Origin: Vreelandella halophila
Lineage (GTDB): Bacteria > Pseudomonadota > Gammaproteobacteria > Pseudomonadales > Oleiphilaceae
NCBI RefSeq assembly: GCF_009856365.1
Contig: NZ_WMEX01000004.1
Location: forward strand, 1 to 64,000
Length of the DNA stretch: 64,000 bases
Direction of reading: 5' to 3'
Both the position numbers and the translations under genes were made by a program. Under the pieces are notes generated by a model. It made no database searches. It was given only the letters and a program-made list of their open reading frames with translations, and was not told the DNA's origin. Below are positions 8,114 to 17,400 of the stretch, one piece after another (the first letter of the stretch is position 1; the number at the start of each line of letters is the position of its first letter).

Positions 8114-9541
8114 ATGACCCATCATCACGGCCTGCAGCCTCTGAAGGGGCTGTCAGAGCATTGCCAATCCCCCAATCACCCTATCAGTGAGGATCGTTTC
8201 GGGCGACTGTTTCCCGACCTTTCCGGTGCCTATACGGACCCCGGCGTTCTGGAGGGTCTCGGCGCTGCGGGTGGTCCGATGGACTCGGGTGGCAATGCCG
8301 TACGTACCCATTCCGTCCCCGCAGGGATGGTGATTTTTGGCCAGTTCATTGACCACGACATCACGCTGGACACGGAATCCAGTTTCGACAGAGTGAATCA
8401 GGCTGCGTCGACCGAGAACACGCGCTCGCCCACGCTTGATCTGGACTCCGTTTACGGCGCCGGACCTGAAGTTCAGCCCTACCTGTACCACCAGGGAGCC
8501 CAGTCCGATCCATTCCTCAATGCGAAGCTGGTTACCGGTGCCGACAGTGCGGGAGGTGATCCGCTCCGTGCCGATGACCTGGCGCGTGTAGCGTCCGGCG
8601 CGGCGACCATCGGGGATCCGAGAAACGACGAAAACCGGATCATCAGCCAGATGCAGCTGGCCTTCATCCGGTTCCATAACCAGCAGTGTGAGGCGTTGCA
8701 CGCTGAGAACCCGGAGCTTGTTCATGAATCGCTGCTCGAGGCGGCCCGGCAATCTGTCGTCTGGCACTACCAGTGGGCGGTGGTGAATGAGTTTCTTCCG
8801 CTTATGTGCGGTGATACCGTGGTGGCGGATATCCTCGCCCACGGTCGCCGGTTCTATCGTTGCGGGTTCCCCTATATCCCGGTCGAGTTCGCCGTTGCGG
8901 CGTACCGCTTCGGGCATTCCATGGTGCCCATGACGATCCAGACCCAGAAGGGCGGTACGGCGTTTGAGTTCTTCGGCACTGTGCTGGGTGGCGGTTTTTC
9001 ACCACTGGCGGATCAGCGGGCCATTGTGGACTGGCATGAACTCTTCGACACGCCCGAAGGCCGCCAGGTCCAGCGCGCCGACCGACTCAACACCAGCATG
9101 GCCCCGGAACTGCTGGAACTTCCGTTTGTTCCCGCAGATGGTGTGCGCTCGCTGGCGACCCGTAACCTGCTCCGGGGCAACAGCTTCCGGCTACCCGCGG
9201 GCGAGGCCGTCGCACAGGCCATGGAGCGTCCTGAGTCGGAGATCGAGCATGTGATGGACAGGGTCCGCGAGCGCTCGAACGATGCCATAACCGCCGGTGT
9301 ACCGCTCTGGTTCTACGTTCTGATGGAAGCGGAGGTGATTGGTCGCGGTCGTTACGGTGGGCAGGCGGACGCCGGAGAGGGACTCGGGCCAGTGGGTGCA
9401 CGGATCGTCGCGGAAGTGCTGATCGGTCTCATTGAACTGGATCCCCGGAGCTATCTTGGCTCGAACCGGAACTGGCGGCCGGACCCTGCCCATGACGCCG
9501 TCGGGAAGATGCTTGCCTCGGTCAATTCCAGCGCACTCTGA
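8114..9541 (+). CDS. Animal-type haem peroxidase (An_peroxidase superfamily)
   Basis: 475 residues with the hallmark GQFIDHDITLD at about 76-86 (distal His near 81 and the adjacent Asp used for haem linkage), the LDLDSVYG segment, GDPRNDENRIISQMQLAFIRFHN, and RFGHSMVP with the proximal His near 269. These match bacterial relatives of the myeloperoxidase/peroxidasin family that use H2O2 to oxidise halides or organic substrates. There is no evident signal peptide, so it is likely cytoplasmic or leaves by another route. AGGGAAGGAACGCC precedes the ATG. It is a single gene convergent with the AhpD-like gene across a shared hairpin. Its substrate is not predictable. Confidence 0.88.
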   Translation: MTHHHGLQPLKGLSEHCQSPNHPISEDRFGRLFPDLSGAYTDPGVLEGLGAAGGPMDSGGNAVRTHSVPAGMVIFGQFIDHDITLDTESSFDRVNQAASTENTRSPTLDLDSVYGAGPEVQPYLYHQGAQSDPFLNAKLVTGADSAGGDPLRADDLARVASGAATIGDPRNDENRIISQMQLAFIRFHNQQCEALHAENPELVHESLLEAARQSVVWHYQWAVVNEFLPLMCGDTVVADILAHGRRFYRCGFPYIPVEFAVAAYRFGHSMVPMTIQTQKGGTAFEFFGTVLGGGFSPLADQRAIVDWHELFDTPEGRQVQRADRLNTSMAPELLELPFVPADGVRSLATRNLLRGNSFRLPAGEAVAQAMERPESEIEHVMDRVRERSNDAITAGVPLWFYVLMEAEVIGRGRYGGQADAGEGLGPVGARIVAEVLIGLIELDPRSYLGSNRNWRPDPAHDAVGKMLASVNSSAL

Positions 9542-9547
9542 GTGGTT

Positions 9548-9573
9548 CAGGGGCAGGTCAGGGCCTGCCCCTG
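9548..9573. terminator. Bidirectional hairpin between peroxidase and AhpD-like genes
   Basis: CAGGGGCAGG (9548-9557) is perfectly complementary to CCTGCCCCTG (9564-9573) with a 6-base loop. It lies between two convergent stop codons. T-tracts are short on both sides. Confidence 0.6.
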
Positions 9574-9576
9574 TTC

Positions 9577-10104
9577 TCAGCTTTCCAGTTCAACGCCAAG
9601 GTTTTTGCCCACACGCTGAATGAAGTTGCCGGAGGCCACCACGAAGGTGATTTCCGCAATCGCTGCGTCTGAGAAGTGCGTTTTAAGCTCCTCCACGGCT
9701 TCATCGGAAGCTTTCACGTCCCGGGTGGTCTCATAGGCGAAGCGGATCACCGCCCGCTCTGGCTCCGAGAATTCACCGCTGTCGAAACCGTCTTCACCCA
9801 GATCCTCAATCTGCATGTCCAGAAGCCCGGCCTGGCGTGCTGCCGGCACGTGATGCCCCTGGCAGTAGTCACACCCATTCAGGCGCGCCACGGTCAGGTA
9901 GGCGATCTCGCGCACGCGGTCGGTGATCGAGAGCTGGCCGAAGTAGATGTCGAGCAGGGTGCCGATGCCCTGGGTTGCCGGGCCGGAGTGGCCAAGCAGC
10001 TTGACCACATTGGGAACCAGGCCCATACCCTGTTCCAACTGCTGATAGACGTGCGTGGCGCCTTGCGCTTCCTGGCCTTTTTCGGCGTAGGGGATTCGAG
10101 CCAT
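9577..10104 (-). CDS. Carboxymuconolactone-decarboxylase/AhpD-like protein
   Basis: 175 residues. The AhpD-type motif E-x11-C-x2-C-x3-H is complete: Glu near 66 (VREIAYL), then CDYCQGHH with Cys 78, Cys 81 and His 85. Such proteins act as thiol peroxidases or reductants for peroxide-removing enzymes. MARIPYAEKG... is taken as the start because GAAGGA lies upstream and homologues start there; the open frame runs further up to 10605, but that part overlaps the promoter side of the EAL gene and has no family match. Its neighbour, a haem peroxidase, fits a peroxide theme, though the two are convergent and not co-transcribed. Confidence 0.88.
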   Translation of the reverse strand: MARIPYAEKGQEAQGATHVYQQLEQGMGLVPNVVKLLGHSGPATQGIGTLLDIYFGQLSITDRVREIAYLTVARLNGCDYCQGHHVPAARQAGLLDMQIEDLGEDGFDSGEFSEPERAVIRFAYETTRDVKASDEAVEELKTHFSDAAIAEITFVVASGNFIQRVGKNLGVELES

Positions 10105-10200
10105 TGGTTTTTCCTTCTCGTGAAGTTGATTTTCCTCAAAAGGTGAAGTTGGATTATGGTGGTAGCGTCTCGCTTTGCCCGCCGGAGTCGATGACCTTTC

Positions 10201-12135
10201 ATGCCAACAGGATCCTGCCCACTCTCTCCACTTCGGATATCGCTGATCTACCTGACGGTCAGTGTGCTCTGGGTGCTCTTCTCGGACTGGGTAATCATTC
10301 TGCTCATGCCGGAGGCAACGGGCGAGACACTTACCCTTGCCCAGACCCTGAAAGGCTGGTTCTTCATTGCCGGCTCGGCTGTGCTGATAGGTTATCTGAT
10401 CCGGCAGCTTGTTCGCGACCTGAGCCAGGCGCAGTCTGAGCTGCGGCTGCGCGATGCGATCATCTCGAAGACCCACAACGGTGTCATCATTGCGGACGAG
10501 GACCAGACCATTCTCTATGTGAACGAGGCATTCACACGGATTACCGGCTTCAGCGCGGACTATGCGGTGGGGCGGACTCCCCGCATACTCAGTTCGGGAT
10601 TCCACGACTCGGATTTCTATCGGAAACTCTGGACTGAACTCGAGAATGAAGGGGTCTGGCAGGGTGAAATCGTGAATCGCAAAGCGGACGGCAGTCTGTT
10701 TACGGAATGGATCACGATTACCCGGGTGGCGGATTCATCGGTGGATAAGGCGCGTTACCTCAGCATTCTCAGCGACATCAGTGAGCAGAAAGCGGGGCAG
10801 GAAAGGCTCCGCTACATGGCCTATTATGACCCGCTTACCGAGCTTCCCAATCGGGCCTTCTCGCATGAGGAGGTGCGGCGTCTTCTGACAAGGTCCTCGG
10901 GGACGGATTACCGCCTGTGCCTCATGTTCGTGGATCTGGACAACTTCAAGGTTATTAATGAAAGTCTGGGTCACGAAGCCGGTGACCAGCTGCTGCGTGA
11001 GGTTGCGACCAGGCTTCGTGAGGCGCTCGGGGCGGACGGGTTCATAGGGCGCTTTGCCGGTGATGTTTTTGTGGTCTGTTCCTGGGTGAAGCCGGTTGAG
11101 CGTGCAGGCGTCCTCGCCCGGACCGTGCTCGCTTGTTTTGATCAGAGTTTTCACCTCGAACCTCATCGGCAACTGTCGGTGCGGGCCAGTATTGGCATTG
11201 CACTCACTCACGGGACCGAAACCGGTTCGGATGACGAGATCAGCTTCCTGTTCAGCTGTGCGGATTCGGCTCTCAACGAAGCCAAGCGGCGGGGCAGATA
11301 CACCTACGCCTTCTACACCCAGGCCCTGACCGAGGGATCCACCCGCAGGCTGGAGCTGGAACAGGCGCTCAAAGAAGGAATTGATCGCGATGAGCTGGTG
11401 CTTTTCTACCAACCGGTATTCGATGTGGAGACCGGTCAGTGCGTCGGCGCCGAGGCGTTGGTGCGGTGGGAGCATCCCGACAGGGGTATGATCAGTCCGG
11501 GCACCTTTATACCTCTGGCCGAGGATACCGGGCTGATACTGCCTGTTGGTTGCTGGGTGATGACAGAGGTCGCCCGGCAGGTCCGCGCCTGGCTCGATCA
11601 GGGACTGGATCCTGGCAGGGTGTCATTCAACGTATCCAGCCAGCAGCTGCATAATGCGCCCTTCGTTGATCTGCTCGAGGAGACGCTGCGGTCATCGGGG
11701 GTGCCTGCCGGGTCTTTGGAGGTGGAGCTGACCGAGAGTGGTCTGATGGCAGAGGAGACCATCGGACTTCTTAACCGGATCAGGGGCACGGGTGTTGATA
11801 TCGCCATTGATGACTTCGGTACGGGGTACTCGTCGTTGGCCTACCTTCGCCGGTTTCCCGTGGAGAAGCTCAAAATCGATCGGGGCTTTGTGGAAGGCGT
11901 GGAGGATTCTCCGGAGGCGCGTTCGATTGTTGAAGGTGTTGTGGCAATGGCACGTGCTCTCGGTCTCCGCACCCAGGCTGAAGGCGTGGAGACCAGGGAA
12001 CAGCTTACTGTGCTCAGTGCATTGGGCGCGGACCTTTACCAGGGATTCCTGCGGGGTCGTCCGGTGCCCGCGCCAATCTATGAGCGGCAATGGTTGATCA
12101 CGGACACCGGGCGTTCTGTTTCAGACGGCGTCTGA
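10201..12135 (+). CDS. PAS-GGDEF(degenerate)-EAL membrane protein, c-di-GMP phosphodiesterase
   Basis: 644 residues. Two N-terminal membrane segments (about 12-37 and 50-68), a PAS domain (about 80-200), a GGDEF domain (about 205-370) and an EAL domain (about 385-635). The cyclase signature reads FAGDVFV instead of GGDEF, so synthesis activity is probably lost. The EAL domain keeps its catalytic set: EALVRW, FNVS, EVELTES, IDDFGTGYSS, LKIDRGF, QAEGVE and YQGF. It most likely hydrolyses c-di-GMP, with the PAS sensing redox or a ligand and the dead GGDEF possibly binding GTP as a regulator. Its 3' end overlaps the convergent gene at 12121 by 15 bases. Confidence 0.93.
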   Translation: MPTGSCPLSPLRISLIYLTVSVLWVLFSDWVIILLMPEATGETLTLAQTLKGWFFIAGSAVLIGYLIRQLVRDLSQAQSELRLRDAIISKTHNGVIIADEDQTILYVNEAFTRITGFSADYAVGRTPRILSSGFHDSDFYRKLWTELENEGVWQGEIVNRKADGSLFTEWITITRVADSSVDKARYLSILSDISEQKAGQERLRYMAYYDPLTELPNRAFSHEEVRRLLTRSSGTDYRLCLMFVDLDNFKVINESLGHEAGDQLLREVATRLREALGADGFIGRFAGDVFVVCSWVKPVERAGVLARTVLACFDQSFHLEPHRQLSVRASIGIALTHGTETGSDDEISFLFSCADSALNEAKRRGRYTYAFYTQALTEGSTRRLELEQALKEGIDRDELVLFYQPVFDVETGQCVGAEALVRWEHPDRGMISPGTFIPLAEDTGLILPVGCWVMTEVARQVRAWLDQGLDPGRVSFNVSSQQLHNAPFVDLLEETLRSSGVPAGSLEVELTESGLMAEETIGLLNRIRGTGVDIAIDDFGTGYSSLAYLRRFPVEKLKIDRGFVEGVEDSPEARSIVEGVVAMARALGLRTQAEGVETREQLTVLSALGADLYQGFLRGRPVPAPIYERQWLITDTGRSVSDGV

Positions 12136-12897
12136 CTGCCGTCCTCGTACTGAGGTGGTTCCGGTTTTCCGGGGCTCCCGGAAAAGGGCCCTGCCAAGAC
12201 TGAGGAAATAGGTTCCGAAAGCCTGGTTGATGGCCTTTCTCTGTGGTTCCTGTGGGTAGAGTCCGGCATGTGCCTCGTCCGACTGGCGGGTGCCCCGGAC
12301 CAGAAAGGGGCTTTTGACCGGGGCGTCCTGCACGAAGGCCTCAAAGGCCCGCGCGCCCATTTCCTCAGGGCGGCTGTAGTAATAGGTGCCGAGCCTCTCA
12401 TCCATGCGTGCGGATGCCCGGAACAGGGCACTGGGCTCGCCGCCATCGTCGCTTACCATTATGGCCCTGAAGCACTGGAAGAGCAGCGCGTTCAATGGGT
12501 GATCCACAGGGGGGACCTCCTTCAGCCAGGCGGCGCTGGCGAAACAGTCCGGGGGCGCGCTCCTGAAGGCGTGGGTCGCAAGGTAATGGTCGAGGGCATG
12601 AAACCATTCGTGAGCCAGACTGCCCGCGCCGGCATTCTTGGCCAGAGAAAGACTGCGTTTGGCGGGGGTGTAGTGCGCGGAGACACCTCTCTGGCCACCA
12701 ATACCGTACTCCAGCGACAGGCTGCCACGCAGCGAAACGAGTGATTCCGGCCCGCCCAGAATGGTCTTGAGGTCTTCGAGGGCGGCGGCAAACCGGTGGG
12801 CCGCGCGCTGCTGCTCATCTCTGGTCACCCAGTTGCCGATGCCGATACTGCGGAAATCATACTGGCGCCGGATTGCTGCAAAGCCATTGTTACCCAT
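12121..12897 (-). CDS. CLCA_X-type putative zinc metallopeptidase
   Basis: 258 residues, no signal peptide. A HExxH-like zinc motif sits in GSLAHEWFHALDHYL, preceded by SLSLEYGIGGQRGVSAHY, a layout I associate with the CLCA_X group of uncharacterised gammaproteobacterial proteins. Additional acidic residues follow (RPEEMGARAFEAFV), possibly giving the third metal ligand. The substrate is unknown. The last 15 bases overlap the end of the EAL gene on the other strand. Confidence 0.7.
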   Translation of the reverse strand: MGNNGFAAIRRQYDFRSIGIGNWVTRDEQQRAAHRFAAALEDLKTILGGPESLVSLRGSLSLEYGIGGQRGVSAHYTPAKRSLSLAKNAGAGSLAHEWFHALDHYLATHAFRSAPPDCFASAAWLKEVPPVDHPLNALLFQCFRAIMVSDDGGEPSALFRASARMDERLGTYYYSRPEEMGARAFEAFVQDAPVKSPFLVRGTRQSDEAHAGLYPQEPQRKAINQAFGTYFLSLGRALFREPRKTGTTSVRGRQSDAV

Positions 12898-12951
12898 GCC
12901 GGTACTCTAAAGGCGGTGGGCGGGTAACTGAAGAGGTGGTGTGAACCTGTG

Positions 12952-13050
12952 TCAGTCCTCCAGGCACATCAGAATGGGAAGGCCCATGAGCAGCCAGTTG
13001 TAAAAAGCGCGCAGGGCGGTTGGCGAGTAGGCGAAGCGCTCTGTGTTCAT
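12952..13050 (-). CDS. Possible 32-residue small protein with a membrane segment
   Basis: A short frame starts ATG at 13050 with AGGGACGACT just upstream and encodes 32 residues. The middle (FYNWLLMGLPILMCL) is hydrophobic enough for one membrane segment, ahead of a CLED end. It fills most of the 295-base gap between the CLCA_X gene and the yhaO-like gene. Good spacing of the ribosome site argues for it; the very short length argues against. Not assigned to a family. Confidence 0.42.
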   Translation of the reverse strand: MNTERFAYSPTALRAFYNWLLMGLPILMCLED

Positions 13051-13192
13051 AGTCGTCCCTGAAAATCATTGATTTGTTGCATCGAGATTAGCAGGATGAA
13101 GGCCGCCGGCAAGGCGGATGGCCACGACATCGCGTGTCGCCGGTCACATTCAAGGTGAATGAATCAGAGGACCAGCCCGGAGCCGCCACTGC

Positions 13193-14473
13193 ATGACTTT
13201 TTCCCTTCTCGCCGTTGGCGACCTTCACCTCGGTGCCCGCCCTAGCCGCCTGCCGGACGAGCTCACCGGGCGCTCCGCCGAGCTTGGCACCACCGGCGTC
13301 TGGCGACGGATCGTGGACCAGGCCCTTGAACAGGGGGTTAACGCCGTGGTCCTGGCGGGGGACGTGGTCGAGGACGAGGACGATTTCTTCGAAGCCTACC
13401 GGGAGCTGGCAACCGGTCTGGAGCGCCTGATTGCGGCGGATATCCGGGTTCTCGGCGTGGTGGGTAACCATGACGTGCGGGTGCTGCCGAGACTGGCGGA
13501 CCAGCTTGCGGGTTTTGAACTGCTGGGCCGAGGGGGCACCTGGGAATCGGTGACCCTGGAAGCCGCCGGGACGCAACTGACCCTGCACGGCTGGTCCTTC
13601 CCCTCACCGCATTTCCGGGAAAGCCCATTGCAGGGTGCGAATCTGGAACGGGGCCCGGGTATCAATCTTGGCGTCCTGCACGCGGACCGGGACCAGCCTG
13701 CCAGCCCCTATGCGCCGGTGAGCAGCTCTGAGCTGAGGGATGCCGGCCCGGATGGCTGGCTTCTGGGCCACATCCATAAGCCCGACGCGCTCAGTGTGGC
13801 ATCACCCAATGGCTACCTGGGGTCCGCAACGGGCCTGGACCCGGGCGAGTCCGGGCCGCGTGGGCCCTGGCTGTTTGATCTGGACACAGGCGGCATACGG
13901 AGTGTGACCCAGTGGCGGATTGCCACAATGCACTGGGCTCGTTTGCCGGTGGATCTTACCGGGATCACCACCCCCGAGGATGCTCGCGAACGCCTTCAGG
14001 TCGCCGTTCAGGAACTGGACGAATCCCTTGCCGCTCATCTGGTGCCGCCCGAAGCGGCCGCGCTGCGGGTTGGGTTCACGGGATCCACGGATCTGGGAGC
14101 TGAGGTTGCCCGGTTAATGGATCGCGAATCCCTGAGCGCACTTCACGCCGGCAGTGGCCGTATTCACTACTTCGTGGAGACACTGCGCTATGCCACCCGG
14201 CCGGTTATTGATCTCGCGGAGCTGGCCCGCCGGGCGGACCCGGCAGGGCTGCTCGCCCAGCGACTCCAGCTGCTTGAAAGAGGGGACGACGATCCCGAAC
14301 GCCAGGCATTGATCCGGGAGGCCCGTCAGCAACTCAGGGAGCAGGCCGGTCGCTCGCACTGGCAGGCATTGCCCGGCCAGGGCATCTCGGAGGCCGAGGT
14401 AGTGGATTGGCTCCAGCGCAGTGGCATGGCCGTTCTGGAACGCCTCCTGGCTCAGGGGAGGGCGGCGTCATGA
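13193..14473 (+). CDS. YhaO/SbcD-like DNA repair exonuclease (metallophosphoesterase)
   Basis: 426 residues. All calcineurin-type phosphoesterase motifs are in order: GDLHLG (about 9-14), GDVVED (about 61-66), GNHD (about 91-94), LHAD and GHIHKP. These bind two metals for nuclease activity, as in SbcD/Mre11. The C-terminal third is a family-specific capping region rich in Arg/Glu helices. It overlaps the following ATPase gene by four bases (ATGA), so the two are translationally coupled and likely form a SbcCD-like complex that processes DNA ends, as proposed for Bacillus YhaO-YhaN. Confidence 0.9.
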   Translation: MTFSLLAVGDLHLGARPSRLPDELTGRSAELGTTGVWRRIVDQALEQGVNAVVLAGDVVEDEDDFFEAYRELATGLERLIAADIRVLGVVGNHDVRVLPRLADQLAGFELLGRGGTWESVTLEAAGTQLTLHGWSFPSPHFRESPLQGANLERGPGINLGVLHADRDQPASPYAPVSSSELRDAGPDGWLLGHIHKPDALSVASPNGYLGSATGLDPGESGPRGPWLFDLDTGGIRSVTQWRIATMHWARLPVDLTGITTPEDARERLQVAVQELDESLAAHLVPPEAAALRVGFTGSTDLGAEVARLMDRESLSALHAGSGRIHYFVETLRYATRPVIDLAELARRADPAGLLAQRLQLLERGDDDPERQALIREARQQLREQAGRSHWQALPGQGISEAEVVDWLQRSGMAVLERLLAQGRAAS

Positions 14474-17400
14474 AACTGCAGGAACTGATCATCACCCAGC
14501 TTCCGGGCTTTGGGGAGGGGTTGAGGGTTGAAGGGCTGGCCCCGGGCTTCACCCTGGTTACCGGGCCCAACGCATCCGGCAAGAGCAGCCTGGTGCGCGC
14601 CCTGCGTCATCTTGTATCCCCCGGTTCTGAAAGTGCGAACGGGGCGATCACGCTCGAGGCCCGTTTCAGCAGTGGCGATGATGGCCTCACGGTGAGCCGC
14701 AGCGGGGAGCAGGTGGTCTGGCAGCGCAACGGCCAGCCCACGGATGCGCCCGAGCTCCCTGCCGGGGACTTCCTGCGCTGCTACTGGCTTTCCATGAACG
14801 ACCTGCTTCAGGCCGGCGATACCGAAGCCTCGATAGTGGCACGCCTGCAGCGGGAACTGGCTGGCGGGTTTGATCTGGACTCGCTGCGCCAGGATCCGCT
14901 GTTCCAGGTGAAGCCCCAGCAGGGGCAGCGGGAGGCCAGGGCTCTCCGCGAGAAGGAACAGGCACTGGCGAAATGCCAGCGTGATTACGCGCATCTGGAT
15001 CAACAGCGGCACAGGCTGACGGAACTTGATGAGCGCATTGAGGCGGCGCGGGCGGCGCGTACCGGTGTCACGCGTACCGAACAGGCCCTTGAATGGCTGG
15101 CGGCCCGGCAGCGGCGACGCGGTGCCGACGAAGAGCTGGCGGCCTTCCCGGCAGCCGTAGCGCACCTGAACGGTCAGGAGCGGGAACGCCTGGATGAGCT
15201 GGAGGCGCAGCGCGACCGACTGGTCCAGCAGATCCGCGACAACGAACGCCAACAGGACGACGAACGCCAGAAGCGGCGCGATTCAGGGCTTGAAGAGAGG
15301 GCTCCAGAGGCGGCTGATCTGGCAGGCTGCGAACAGCACCTTGCGGAAGCGGATCGCCGGATAGCGGACCGCGCCAGCCTGCGGGAGCGGCTGGATGAGG
15401 CCCGGGCGCGCGAAGCGAATGCGGCCGCCGCCCTGCAGCCGCCGGAAGGGCGGACGCCTGAACCAACCCCGGAAGCCGTCAATCAGGCCGGCGAAATGGC
15501 CGAGTCACTGCGGCGGGTCCGGCTCCGAATGCAGGAACTGGAAGCCCGGCTGGAGAACACGGAGGGTGACCAGGAGGACCCGGAGTCGATCCGCACCCGC
15601 ATCAACGCGTTGCGGCGCTGGCTCCGGCAGCTAGAACCAGCCCGCCGTTACGGTCTTCTGGCGGGCAGTGCCGTGGCGCTTGGTGCCTCAATCGCCGGCG
15701 TCTACATGGGCCTTTTCTATGGCCTGCAGCTGCACTGGGCACCGGCGCTGGTCGCCGTGGTGGCCGCCGGCTGGTCCACGGTGCAGAGCCTGCAACTGGT
15801 CCTGAGGGCCCGTCAGGCGCGGGAGCGTGCCGAAGAGGCGGGTGTCACGCTGTCCGAATGGCAACTGGAAAGCGTGACCAGCCACCTGGAGGAGCTGGAA
15901 ACTGAGCTGGCTGCGGCGGTGTACCAGCAGGAGCAGGCCCAGCAGGCGCGGGCCCATGCCTCGGAAATCGAATCACTCGAGAAACAGCAGTCCCAGCTGG
16001 AAGGTAACCGCCAGGCCCTGGCGGAAGCGGTTGGCTTTGACCCTGCGTTGAGCGGCGAGGGGGCGGCGCGCTTCCTTAAGCTGGCGGCGGACCTGGATCA
16101 GGCGCGATCGGATCGCCGCCAGTTGGAAGCGCGGCTGGCGAGCCAGGACTCGCAGATCGAGGGCGAGCTGGAACCGGTGCGCAGCCTGCTTGCGCGTCAG
16201 CATCTGGCCCCCGTTGATGACACCGCGACCGGCCTGCGCGCTGCGTTTGAGGACCTGAAGCAACGCTCCGAGACCGTCACCGAAGCGGAGCAGGCGCTTT
16301 CCCGACTTCAGGCCCGGCGCGAGGAACTGGAAGCGGATCATCACCAGCAGCAGGAAGCCATCAAGGCGCTCTATCACAGTCTCGACCTGCCGGAGGACGA
16401 TCGCGTTGCGCTGGCGTCGCTTTGCGATCAGCTGCCGCGCTATCGCGAGCTGGTCACAACCCGGGAGGCGGAACGCCGCGCTGAGAAGGCCAGGGCCGAA
16501 GGGCTAGAGGAGGATCCGGACCTGGTCGCCCTGGTTGAGGCCAGTGACCAGGCCGGTCTGGAGGAACGTCTCGCCACGCTTCGGGAAGAAGCGGCGTATT
16601 ACGACCAATGGCTCGAAGAGCGCAGCCAGCTCGCAACAAAGCTGGATCAGGCGGGTCGTGACCGGGCGCTGGAACAGGCCCGCTTCGAGAGGGACCGTGC
16701 CCGTGAAGCGCTGCAGAACGTCTTTGACGACACCATGGTGGCCGAGGCCGGCCAGTTCCTGCTCGGGCAGGTCGACGCTGCCCATCGGACCGAGCGCGAA
16801 CCGGCCGTCCTGGCTGATACCCGTGACCGCTTCGCCCGGTTCACCCATCACCGCTATGACCTGTGGATGGATGAGCGCGGCCAGATTCGCGTCCGGGACA
16901 GGCTCCAGGAGCGGGACCAGGACCTGATTGAACTGTCCACCGGCACGCACATGCAGCTGCTGATGGCCCTGCGGCTGGCCTGGGTCCGTGCGCTGGAGCA
17001 GGGCAGTGAGCCCCTGCCCATTTTTCTGGATGAGGTTCTGACCACCTCCGACCCGGAACGGTTCCGAGCCATTGCGGCCAGCCTGCGCACCCTTGTGCAG
17101 GATGAGGGGCGGCAGGTGATCTATCTCTCCGCTGAGCCCTTGGACCGGGCACGCTGGGAAGAAGCGTTCGGCGCTCCCGTCACGCACATCGATCTCGAGG
17201 TGCTCCGGCGGGGCGCGGAGGTTCCGGAAACGGGGGATTACAGGCTGCCGGAGCAGGCGGCGCTTCCCTTTCCATCGAATGAGGCGCCTGACGAATGGGC
17301 GGCACGGATCGGTGTGCCCCCGGTTCAACCGGGCCGGGGCGCTGGCGCCATCCATCTCTTCCACCTGCTCAGGGATGACCTGTCCCTGGCGCACCATCTG

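Noticed and set aside
10105-10605. N-terminal extension of the AhpD-like protein to 10605
   Set aside because: It would overlap the EAL gene on the other strand and has no family similarity. MARIPYAEKG has its own ribosome site.
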